Positions 7,622-14,478 of a stretch of DNA of 64,000 nt are shown here, piece by piece. Position numbers and translations under genes: made by a program. The notes beneath the pieces were generated by a model that saw nothing but the letters and a program-made list of their open reading frames with translations, was not told where the DNA came from and did not search any database. How positions within the stretch are numbered: position 1 is the stretch's first letter; each line of letters starts with the position of its first letter. The stretch lies in NCBI GenBank assembly GCA_964399635.1, contig CAYNRU010000049.1, forward strand, positions 49,416 through 113,415, written 5' to 3'. Source of the stretch: UBA4615 sp964399635. Its GTDB lineage: Bacteria > Pseudomonadota > Gammaproteobacteria > Burkholderiales > Burkholderiaceae_E.

Positions 7622-9344
7622 GGATGCGCAGGCTCCAGCGATCGAGGCGCCCCGAATCGAGTGGCGCCATGTCGGTGACGGTCAGGGTCCAGTTGCCGTT
7701 GGCGGCCTCGCCCAGGTGCCGCATCGAGCCGAAGGTCCAGCCGGCGAAGGCGCCGCAGGGGTCGCTGCCCTCGCCCGCGCAGATGCGCTCGGAGGCGAGC
7801 TCGCTCACCTGGCCGGCGGGGCTCGTCAGGCGCACGCGCAGGTCGCCGCTGTAGGTGTGGGTGGCGCTGAGGCGCAGCTCGACGAACTCGATGCTGGCGA
7901 TGTCGCAGCCCGCGACCGCCGCCACGTCGGACACCGCGATCGGTGCGCCCGAGTCGGGCGCGTCGGGCAGCGCCAGGTCGGGGGCGCGCTCGGCGATCGT
8001 GCAGGTCTTGAGCGAGCGCGAGCCGCCCACGCTGGTCCAGGTCAGGGCACGCGCGACCGCGGCGCCCGCGTCGGCAACGCCGTAGCCGTACTTGTGGTTG
8101 AAGAAGCGGCCGGTGGACGACTGGACCCAGCCGGGGTCGGCCGGGTCGTTGCGCCGGGCGGTCTCGGCGAGGATCAGCCGGACGTCGCGCCAGGTGAGCG
8201 ACGGGTTGGCCGACAGCATCAGCGCGACCACGCCCGAGACCATCGGCGTGCTCGCCGAGGTGCCGCTGAAGTCGCTGCGGTACCCGCCGCGCAAGGCGGT
8301 GGTGGTGACGCCGACCGGCCGGTCCCCGGACGAGGGTGCGCATACCAGCAGGTTGGCGCCGGGCTCGCCGTACCAGGGGCTGCGGCCGGTGTCGTCGACC
8401 GCGCAGGCCGCGATCACGCCGAACTTGTTCACGTAGCCGTCGAAGTTGGCGTTGTCGACCTGGCAGGCGCCGCCGTCGGCGTTGCGCACGAAGCAGCCGC
8501 CGTTGCCGCCCGGGAACACGAAGACCGAGCCCTTGCCCTCGCGGCCGGTCGCGATGCCGCTGTCGATCGCGGCCGCGAAGGCCGGGTCGGACGGATGCAG
8601 GCGGCCGTCGTCGGGCGAGCCCCAGCTGTTCTGGTAGATGGCGTTGAGCTGCGCATCGCGGGTCAGGGCATCGGCGATGTCGGCGTCGCGGCCGCTGGCG
8701 AGCGCATCGAACGCGACCAGCCTGGCTTGCGGTGCGACGCCGGCGCCGCCGATGGCGTTGCCGTCGCGCGCCAGCACCAGGCCCGCGACCGCCGTGCCGT
8801 GGTCGTCCTCCGCGGCGCGGCAGGGCAGCGGATACGGGCTGCCGACGTTGCCGGGGCGGTAGCTGCGGCTCGCGCCAGCGACCAGGTTGGGCCGCAGGTC
8901 GGGGTGGAGGATCTCGACGGCGTCGTCGATCACCGCGACCCGGACGTCCGTGCCGCGGGACACGTTCCAGGCAGCGGCCACGCGCAGGTCCTCGCCCGGC
9001 GTCCCGCCGTTCTGTCCGGTGTTCGTGAGATGCCACTGCTCTGCGAGCAGCGGATCGGGGCCTGCCAGCAGCGGCGAGTCGGTCAAGGTGTAGCTCAGGT
9101 CGCAGCCCTGGCCCGCGGTGATGACCACCGGGGCGCTGCTGTTGCCACCGCCGCAGGCCGACAGTGCCAGGACGCCGGTCAAGTAAACCAGGCAGGACAA
9201 GGTGCTGGATAGAACGGCGGCGCGCGCACGCGGCAAAGCGGGTCTCCGGGTGCTCGGTACGAAACGCCGGAGTCTACCCGGAAAGGCGTGCCAGACCGCC
9301 GGGCCCGGGCGCCTCGCCAGGCCGGAATGACACGTTTGCAACAA
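7611..9344 (-). CDS. Subtilisin/kexin-like S8 serine protease lipoprotein with P domain
   Basis: 577 residues as drawn. The catalytic triad is visible: Asp140 in VAVIDDAVEILHPDL, His182 in EDDHGTAVAGLV and Ser363 in FSGTSASTPMVSG. The oxyanion Asn is likely in IYQNSWGSP. The last ~120 residues form a P/Homo-B domain (IEFVELRLSATHTYSGDLRV up to WSLRIHGR), which groups it with kexin/furin-like (S8B) proteases. A lipobox (LSAC, Cys64) after a hydrophobic stretch predicts a lipoprotein. There is only a ~70-residue linker between the lipobox and the catalytic domain, so the usual internal propeptide is missing; a propeptide-like domain is encoded by the overlapping downstream gene. The true start may be nearer the signal peptide (for example TTG codons around residue 49), because residues 1-40 do not resemble a leader. 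Confidence 0.9.
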   Translation of the reverse strand: MLQTCHSGLARRPGPAVWHAFPGRLRRFVPSTRRPALPRARAAVLSSTLSCLVYLTGVLALSACGGGNSSAPVVITAGQGCDLSYTLTDSPLLAGPDPLLAEQWHLTNTGQNGGTPGEDLRVAAAWNVSRGTDVRVAVIDDAVEILHPDLRPNLVAGASRSYRPGNVGSPYPLPCRAAEDDHGTAVAGLVLARDGNAIGGAGVAPQARLVAFDALASGRDADIADALTRDAQLNAIYQNSWGSPDDGRLHPSDPAFAAAIDSGIATGREGKGSVFVFPGGNGGCFVRNADGGACQVDNANFDGYVNKFGVIAACAVDDTGRSPWYGEPGANLLVCAPSSGDRPVGVTTTALRGGYRSDFSGTSASTPMVSGVVALMLSANPSLTWRDVRLILAETARRNDPADPGWVQSSTGRFFNHKYGYGVADAGAAVARALTWTSVGGSRSLKTCTIAERAPDLALPDAPDSGAPIAVSDVAAVAGCDIASIEFVELRLSATHTYSGDLRVRLTSPAGQVSELASERICAGEGSDPCGAFAGWTFGSMRHLGEAANGNWTLTVTDMAPLDSGRLDRWSLRIHGR

Positions 9345-9429
9345 TCGCTTGCACCCTCGGCGCGTACCGCGCGGACCCGGCGGACCGGGCCGGGTGTCGG
9401 GTGCGGCCGGCGGCCCAACGGCCGGTCGC

Positions 9430-10608
9430 TCAGACCGCGTCGAGGCCGCGCCGCAGGTCGGCGATCAGGTCGTCCGGATGCTCAAGGCCGACCGACAGCC
9501 GCACGAGGTTGGGCTCGATGCCGGCCACCGCCATCTGCACGTCGTCGAGCGTGCCCGCCCACATGGCCGCGGCGTGCACCACCAGGGAGTCGACGCCGCC
9601 CAGGCTCACCGCGTGCTGGGCGAGGGTCAGGCTCGACACGAAGCGGGCCGTGCCCGCGTAGCCGGTCTTCAGGCGCACGCCCATCACGCCGCCGAAGCCG
9701 CTCATCTGTCTGAGCGCGAGCGCATGCTGCGGATGGCTCGCGAGGCCCGGGTAGGATACCGACGCGACCGCCGGGTGGGCTTGGAGCGCCGCCGCGACCG
9801 CGAGCGCCGATGCGTTGATCCGCTGGACTCGGACCGACAGCGTGCGCAGGCCGCGCAGCAGCAGCCAGGCATCCATCGGCGACAGCGTCGCGCCGAGCAG
9901 GATCTGCGTGTCCCACAGCGTGCTGATCAGCGCCTCGTCGCCGACCACGACGCCCGCGGTGAGGTCGTGGTGCCCGCCCAGGTACTTGGTCGCGCTGTGC
10001 ACCACCACGTCCGCGCCGAGCGACAGCGGGCGCTGGTTCAGCGGCGTCGCGAAGGTGTTGTCCACGACCACCCGCGCGCCCGCGTCGTGCGCCATCGCGG
10101 CCACCGCGGCGAGGTCGGTGAGGCTGCAGTCGGGGTTGGTCGGCGTCTCCAGCATGACCAGTGCGGCGGGCGTGCGCAGCGCCTGCGCGAAGGCTGCCGG
10201 ATCGGTCTGCTCGACGAAGCTCGCGGTCACGCCGAAGCGCGCGAGCAGCTCCGACAGCAGCCGCGTCGTGCCCATGTAGTGATTGCGCTGCGCCACCACG
10301 CGGTCGCCGTGCTTGAGCAGGCCGAGCATCACCGCCGAGATCGCGCCCATGCCGCTGGCGGTGACCAGGCCGTCGGCCGCGCCCTCGAGCTGCGCGACGA
10401 TGCGCGCCACACGCCGATGCAGCGGGTTGCCGTAGCGCGTGTAGTAGCGCGGGTGCATCGGCTCCGATGCCATCCGCGCGAATGCGTCCGCGTCCTGCGC
10501 GACGAAGGTGGCCGACCAGGGGATCGGCGGCGTCAGCGACGTGCCTTCGTGCAGTGAATCGTCCGCATGCAGCAGCAGCGAGTCGGGGTGCAGTGGGGGC
10601 GTGTTCAT
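9430..10608 (-). CDS. PLP-dependent trans-sulfuration enzyme (cystathionine beta-lyase/gamma-synthase family)
   Basis: 392 residues of the Cys/Met metabolism PLP family, which makes or cleaves C-S bonds in cystathionine, homocysteine or methionine. The Schiff-base lysine is in SATKYLGGHHD. Upstream lie the cofactor-stacking region TASGMGAISAV, the Asp of VVVDNTFATPLNQRP, and the substrate motif RYYTRYGNPLHRRV. The C-terminal LVRLSVGLEHPDDLIADL is the family signature. The ATG at 10608 is chosen; the frame is open to 10719, but those residues are low-complexity. The 'LETPTNP' and 'YTRYGNP' motifs fit MetC-like lyases, but lyase and synthase cannot be separated from sequence alone. Confidence 0.9.
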   Translation of the reverse strand: MNTPPLHPDSLLLHADDSLHEGTSLTPPIPWSATFVAQDADAFARMASEPMHPRYYTRYGNPLHRRVARIVAQLEGAADGLVTASGMGAISAVMLGLLKHGDRVVAQRNHYMGTTRLLSELLARFGVTASFVEQTDPAAFAQALRTPAALVMLETPTNPDCSLTDLAAVAAMAHDAGARVVVDNTFATPLNQRPLSLGADVVVHSATKYLGGHHDLTAGVVVGDEALISTLWDTQILLGATLSPMDAWLLLRGLRTLSVRVQRINASALAVAAALQAHPAVASVSYPGLASHPQHALALRQMSGFGGVMGVRLKTGYAGTARFVSSLTLAQHAVSLGGVDSLVVHAAAMWAGTLDDVQMAVAGIEPNLVRLSVGLEHPDDLIADLRRGLDAV

Positions 10609-10980
10609 CGTCGTCCTGCGGTTGGCCGTGATCGTTGCGGGTGGCGGGGAGGCGCATCGCGGCGGGACTCGAGCCGCTCCCCAGGGCCACGATTGTGCGC
10701 CAGGCGCGGGTCGCCGCATCGGCGGCGCAGCGGTCGGGGCCGGTCCGAGGGGCCCGCGGCCCGGGTGCGTCGGTACCGCGCCACTCCTTGGAAAACCGCT
10801 CCACAGGCCCGTCTTTGTGCCAAAATGACTCAGGGATAGGCCGGTCGCAGCAGGATCTGTAGAATCGCTGCCTTGATCGGGCTCATGGGGGGGAGGCGGA
10901 CGACCTTCGTCGTGGCTCGACGACCCGACAATACCGAATCACGAGACAACCATCTCAAAGACATCGACGGAGGTCGCTAC
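10609..10980. other. 372-bp non-coding stretch upstream of hup
   Basis: No convincing gene. The left part (to about 10780) is GC-rich and holds the leader of the divergent trans-sulfuration gene. The right part becomes locally AT-richer (CTTTGTGCCAAAATGACTCA around 10812-10831) and then contains a TAGAAT hexamer at 10860-10865. A ~110-nt leader to the hup ATG follows, carrying a small hairpin with a CTTC loop (10900-10913) and a strong GGAGG (10969-10973) seven bases before the start. Short open frames crossing the region have no coding character. Confidence 0.6.
10860..10865 (+). promoter_or_regulatory. Candidate -10 box of the hup promoter
   Basis: TAGAAT differs from the sigma-70 consensus at one base. 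It is placed so that transcription would begin near 10872, leaving a leader of about 110 nt before hup. No good -35 hexamer is found 16-18 bases upstream, so the promoter may depend on an activator or the call may be wrong. Confidence 0.4.
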
Positions 10981-11268
10981 ATGAACAAGAGTGAACTGAT
11001 CGAGACCGTTTCTGCCGACGCTGACATCAGCAAGGCTGCCGCCGAGCGGGCACTGAATTCCGTGATCGAGGCGGTGACAAAGGCCGTGACCAAGGGCGAT
11101 CGCGTCACGCTGGTCGGGTTCGGCACGTTCTACTCGAGCAAGCGTGCCGCGCGCACGGGCAAGAACCCGCGCACCGGCGAGAAGATCAAGATCGCTGCGG
11201 CGACCGTGCCCAAGTTCTCGGCCGGCACCGCCTTCAAGGCGACCGTGAACAAGAAGAAGGCGAAGTAA
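10981..11268 (+). CDS. hup: HU-family nucleoid DNA-binding protein
   Basis: 95-residue small basic architectural protein that bends DNA as a dimer. The helical dimerisation half (MNKSELIETVSADADISKAA) is followed by the conserved GFGTFYSSKRAARTGKNP and by the beta-ribbon arm sequence ARTGKNPRTGEKIKI, which contains the Pro that intercalates in the minor groove. The C-terminus is lysine-rich (KKKAK). A GGAGG stands seven bases before the ATG, fitting a highly expressed gene, and a clean rho-independent terminator follows at 11314. Codons here are less extreme in GC than in its neighbours, as is usual for highly expressed core genes. Confidence 0.97.
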   Translation: MNKSELIETVSADADISKAAAERALNSVIEAVTKAVTKGDRVTLVGFGTFYSSKRAARTGKNPRTGEKIKIAAATVPKFSAGTAFKATVNKKKAK

Positions 11269-11313
11269 GCGTTCAGTTGCCGGGCGGCGTACAACGCCGG
11301 CCCGATGCGCCAG

Positions 11314-11341
11314 ACGCCCCCTGACGGGGGCGTTTGCATTT
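11314..11341 (+). terminator. Rho-independent terminator of hup
   Basis: A perfect 8-bp G/C-rich stem (ACGCCCCC at 11314-11321, GGGGGCGT at 11326-11333) with a TGAC tetraloop is followed by TTGCATTT. It lies 45 bases after the hup stop. The tail is T-rich only on the plus strand, so it serves hup and not the convergent transporter gene. A weaker imperfect hairpin precedes it (about 11278-11303). Confidence 0.85.
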
Positions 11342-11364
11342 CCGCAGGCGGCGCTTCGCGCTGC

Positions 11365-12213
11365 TCATGCGATGCGGATCGCCGCGATCCCCGCGACGAT
11401 CGACGCCGCGCCCAGCCACCGCAGCGGACCGAAGCGCTCCTTCAGCAGGCGCGAGGCGATCAGCAGCGCGAACAGCACCGAGGTTTCGCGCAGTGCCGCG
11501 ACCAGCGCGACCGGCGCGCGCGTCATCGCCCACAGCGCGATGCCGTAGGCCGCCATCGACGCGATGCCGATGCCCATCGGCGCGAGCCCACGCACGCGCG
11601 CGTAGTCGATCAGCCCGCGGCCGTGCCGGGCGAACACCACGCAGAACAGCACCGGCCCCTCGATCGCGGCGAGCCATGCCACGTAGGACCAGGCCGAGGG
11701 TGCGCTGCGCGCGCCGACCGAGTCGATCAGCGTGTAGGCGACGATGGTCGCTGCGGTGAGCAGCGCCCACCCGAGCGATCGGCGCCGCGCCGCGACGCCC
11801 GAGTTGGGGACGGACGCCAGGCCGATCGCGAGCACGCCGGCGCAGACCGCCGCGATGCCGGCCCAGCCCGCGAGCGGCGGCCACTCGCCGAGCAGCAGCC
11901 CGCCCAAGACCGCGGTGAGCATCGGCGCGCTGCCGCGCATGATCGGATAGGCAAAGCTCAGGTCGCCGCTGCGGTAGGCGCCGGCGAGCCCGTGGTAGTA
12001 GACGCAGTGGATCGCGGTGGATGCGGCCAGGCACAGGGCGGCGGTCGGGCCGGGCAGCGGCAGCACCGCGACCGCGATCAACGCCGGGGCCGCGACCCAG
12101 GCATGGATGAGCGTGGTCTCGAACAGCGGGTCGCTCCCGCGTTTGACCAGCGCGTTCCAGCCTGCGTGGATCGCCGCGGCGCACAGCACCGCGAGCGTGA
12201 CCTCCCAGCTCAA
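11365..12213 (-). CDS. EamA/DMT-superfamily permease
   Basis: 282 residues with ten predicted membrane helices arranged as two five-helix EamA repeats, typical of drug/metabolite exporters of the inner membrane. Visible hallmarks are the N-terminal AAAIHAGWNALVKRG, the repeat-1 signature FAYPIMRGSAPMLTAVLGG ending in LLLGEWPPLAGWAGI, and the matching repeat-2 signature ALRETSVLFALLIASRLLKE with RWLGAASIVAGIAAI. Substrate cannot be told. The gene converges on hup, whose terminator lies 24 bases past this stop, and is divergent from dgoK (113-bp gap). Confidence 0.9.
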   Translation of the reverse strand: MSWEVTLAVLCAAAIHAGWNALVKRGSDPLFETTLIHAWVAAPALIAVAVLPLPGPTAALCLAASTAIHCVYYHGLAGAYRSGDLSFAYPIMRGSAPMLTAVLGGLLLGEWPPLAGWAGIAAVCAGVLAIGLASVPNSGVAARRRSLGWALLTAATIVAYTLIDSVGARSAPSAWSYVAWLAAIEGPVLFCVVFARHGRGLIDYARVRGLAPMGIGIASMAAYGIALWAMTRAPVALVAALRETSVLFALLIASRLLKERFGPLRWLGAASIVAGIAAIRIA

Positions 12214-12326
12214 CGCATCGTGTCCAGCATCGCCGGATTCGACACCGCGCGCCGTGCAGTGTCAACGCGGCGTGTCGGCGGCGGGTCGCGGTATACCATC
12301 GCGCCAGCATCGCGGAGGGCGAGGGC

Positions 12327-13331
12327 ATGGGCGAAGGCGGCATCGGGGCGGCGGCGCGTCGCGCGCCAGAGGGCACGGCGGACGGCGTGATCGCGATCGA
12401 CTGGGGGTCGTCACGCCTGCGTGCCTGGCTGCTCGATCCGGACGGTACGATCGTCTCGCGGCGCAGCAGCGACCAGGGTGCGATCGGCCTGCCGCGCGAG
12501 CGCTTCGACGCGGTGCTCGCGCAGACCGTCGGCGACTGGGCCCAGGCGCGGCCGGGCGCGCCGCTGGTGGCCTGCGGCATGGTCGGTGCACGCGGCGCGT
12601 GGGTCGAGGCGCCGTACGTGGACCTGCCCGCTGGCGTCGACGCGATCCGGGACCGACGGGTCCGCGTGCCGACCTCGCTCGGGCGCGATCTGTCGGTGGT
12701 GGGCGGCCTGCGCACTGCCGGGCCGGACGTGCTGCGCGGTGAGGAAACGCAGGCGCTGGGCATCGGGCTGGCCGACGGGCTGCTGTGCATGCCCGGCACG
12801 CACAGCAAGTGGCTCGCGCTTCGCGGCGGGGTGATCGGCGCGTTCACGACCTGGTTCACTGGCGAGCTGTTCGACCTGCTGGGCACGCACGGCAGCCTTG
12901 CGAAGGCCTTCGGCGATCCGGCGCCCGTCGACGAGTCCTCGTTCGATGCGGGCGTCGGGCAGGCGCTCGAGCTGGGCGCCGATGCGATGTGGCTCGGCCG
13001 GCTGTTCGGTTTTCGCGCGAGGGTGGTGGGCCAGGGATCGCCCGGCTCGCACGAGCGGGCGCGCCTGTCGGGCTGGCTGATCGCCACCGAGTTGCGCCAG
13101 GCGCTGGGCGGGCCGTTCGGCGAGGCGGGGCCTGTGCCTTCGGACAGCGCGCACGATGCGCGCCTGGTGCTGGTGGGCGAGTCGGCGCTCGCCGGCCTCT
13201 ACGAGCGTGCGCTGCCTGCGGTGCTCGCCGCGCTGCCCGCGGCGCGGCGCGAGCGGCTGCCGCCGCGCTTCGTGCGCGCCGATGCCGACTGCGCGGCGCG
13301 CGGGCTGTTCAGGATCGCGACCGGGTCTTGA
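12327..13331 (+). CDS. dgoK: 2-dehydro-3-deoxygalactonokinase
   Basis: 334-residue ASKHA-fold kinase that phosphorylates 2-keto-3-deoxygalactonate in the DeLey-Doudoroff galactose pathway. The phosphate-1 motif IAIDWGSSRLRAWLLD opens the domain, followed by DQGAIGLP, LVACGMVGARGAWVEAPYVD and the DgoK-specific CMPGTHSKWLALRGG and FTTWFTGELFDLL. The length agrees with the family (about 290-330). An AG-rich stretch (GGAGGGCGAGGGC) stands just before the ATG. The usual partner dgoA (aldolase) is not adjacent. A second sugar-acid kinase, kdgK, lies 11 kb to the left. Converges on ccmH. Confidence 0.93.
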   Translation: MGEGGIGAAARRAPEGTADGVIAIDWGSSRLRAWLLDPDGTIVSRRSSDQGAIGLPRERFDAVLAQTVGDWAQARPGAPLVACGMVGARGAWVEAPYVDLPAGVDAIRDRRVRVPTSLGRDLSVVGGLRTAGPDVLRGEETQALGIGLADGLLCMPGTHSKWLALRGGVIGAFTTWFTGELFDLLGTHGSLAKAFGDPAPVDESSFDAGVGQALELGADAMWLGRLFGFRARVVGQGSPGSHERARLSGWLIATELRQALGGPFGEAGPVPSDSAHDARLVLVGESALAGLYERALPAVLAALPAARRERLPPRFVRADADCAARGLFRIATGS

Positions 13332-13386
13332 GCGGCTGCGATCGGGCGGCCGGGGCGTCGGCCTGCCGCCGGGCGCCGCGCGGCGG

Positions 13387-13932
13387 TCAGCCTCGCGCCG
13401 GGGGGCCGCCTGGGGGCTCGTCGGCCAGCAGGCGCTCGACGCGCCGCAGCGCGGCCTCGTCGGCGGGCGCGGCGGGCGACGCAGTCGAGGCGCGTCGGCG
13501 CGACATCCGCCAGATCGCGACGAAGCCGATCGTCATCAGCACCGCGGGACCGGCCCACAGCGCGGCGTTGCGGCCCGAGAATGCGGGACGGTACAGCACG
13601 AACTCGCCGTAGCGATCCACCAGCCGCTCCTTGATCTGCGCGTCGTCGCGGCCCGCGGCCATCTGGCGCAGCACCTCGTTGCGCAGGTCGATCGCGAGCT
13701 CGGCGCTGGAGTCGGCGAGCGTCTGGTTCTGGCACACGAGGCAGCGCAGCTCGGCGGCCAGGTGGCGGAAGCGGTCGCTGCGCAGCAGCGCCTCCGCCTG
13801 CTCGGGGGTCGGCGCCGGCGCGTCCTGCGAGGACGGCGCCGACGGCGCGGGCTGGGCCGCCCGGGCGGCATTCAGCGGCAGGCCGGCCGCCATCGACAGC
13901 AGCACCGCCACGATGCAGGCGCGCCCGCTCAT
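13387..13932 (-). CDS. ccmH: Cytochrome c-type biogenesis protein CcmH (CycL)
   Basis: 181-residue periplasmic, membrane-anchored thioredox protein that keeps the CxxCH thiols of apocytochrome c reduced for heme ligation. A signal peptide (CIVAVLLSMAAGLPLNAARA) is followed by a Pro/Ala linker and the active-site motif LRCLVCQNQTLADS (Cys64, Cys67). The conserved ID-LRNEVLRQMAAG-x5-IKERLVDRYGEFVLYRP comes next, then a membrane helix (LWAGPAVLMTIGFVAIWRM). This is the short CcmH; the TPR part is the separate CcmI. It overlaps ccmG by four bases (13929-13932) and is the last gene of the operon. Confidence 0.96.
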   Translation of the reverse strand: MSGRACIVAVLLSMAAGLPLNAARAAQPAPSAPSSQDAPAPTPEQAEALLRSDRFRHLAAELRCLVCQNQTLADSSAELAIDLRNEVLRQMAAGRDDAQIKERLVDRYGEFVLYRPAFSGRNAALWAGPAVLMTIGFVAIWRMSRRRASTASPAAPADEAALRRVERLLADEPPGGPPARG

Positions 13933-14459
13933 CGCGACAGCTCCTTCACCAGCGGCATCAGCTTGCCCTTGACGATCTCGGGCGTCAGTGGCCCCACGTG
14001 CTTGAAGCGGATGGTGCCGGTCTTGTCGATCAGGAATGACTCGGGCACGCCGTACACGCCGTAGTCGAAGGCTGCAGCGCCGTTGCGGTCGGCCACCACC
14101 TGCCGGTAGGGGTTGCCGTGCTTGCCGAGCCAGGCGATCGCGGCGCCGCGCTCGTCCTTGTAGTTGAAGCCCACGATCGGCAGGGAGGTGTCACGCGCCA
14201 ACTGCATCAGCACCGGATGCTCGACCAGGCAGGGCACGCACCACGACGCCCACACGTTGAGGAGCCACACCTGGCCGCGCAGCTGCGACGGCGACCACGA
14301 CTGCTCGGGCTGCTCGAGCATCGGCAGCCGGAACTCGGGCGCGGCCTTGCCGATCAGCGGCGACGGGATCTCGCGCGGGTCGCGCGACAGGCCGATCAGC
14401 AGGAAGACCGCGACGATCGCGAACACCGCCGCGGGGATCAGGAACTTGAGCGAGCGCAT
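13929..14459 (-). CDS. ccmG: Thiol:disulfide interchange protein CcmG/DsbE
   Basis: 176-residue membrane-tethered periplasmic thioredoxin that supplies reductant to the apocytochrome/CcmH branch. One N-terminal anchor (FLIPAAVFAIVAVFLLIGL) precedes a thioredoxin fold with WASWCVPCLVEHP (Cys74, Cys77) and the cis-Pro region GVYGVPESFLIDKTG. GFNYKDERGAAIAWL is the CcmG-type acidic insert. I use the ATG at 14459 (MRSLKF) rather than 14492, since the extra 11 residues would precede a good anchor without purpose. The ccmF stop is at 14479, so the spacing is 19 bases. Confidence 0.96.
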   Translation of the reverse strand: MRSLKFLIPAAVFAIVAVFLLIGLSRDPREIPSPLIGKAAPEFRLPMLEQPEQSWSPSQLRGQVWLLNVWASWCVPCLVEHPVLMQLARDTSLPIVGFNYKDERGAAIAWLGKHGNPYRQVVADRNGAAAFDYGVYGVPESFLIDKTGTIRFKHVGPLTPEIVKGKLMPLVKELSR

Positions 14460-14478
14460 CGTCGTGGCGGCGTGGGCC

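Noticed and set aside
10873..10886. TTGAT-CGGG-CTCAT near the hup start, resembling the FNR-type box
   Set aside because: Two mismatches in the second half-site and a position at the expected transcription start; too weak to claim.
12327..13331. Functional pairing of dgoK with kdgK as one sugar-acid pathway
   Set aside because: They are 11 kb apart, with no aldolase or dehydratase beside either; co-occurrence alone does not support a shared pathway.
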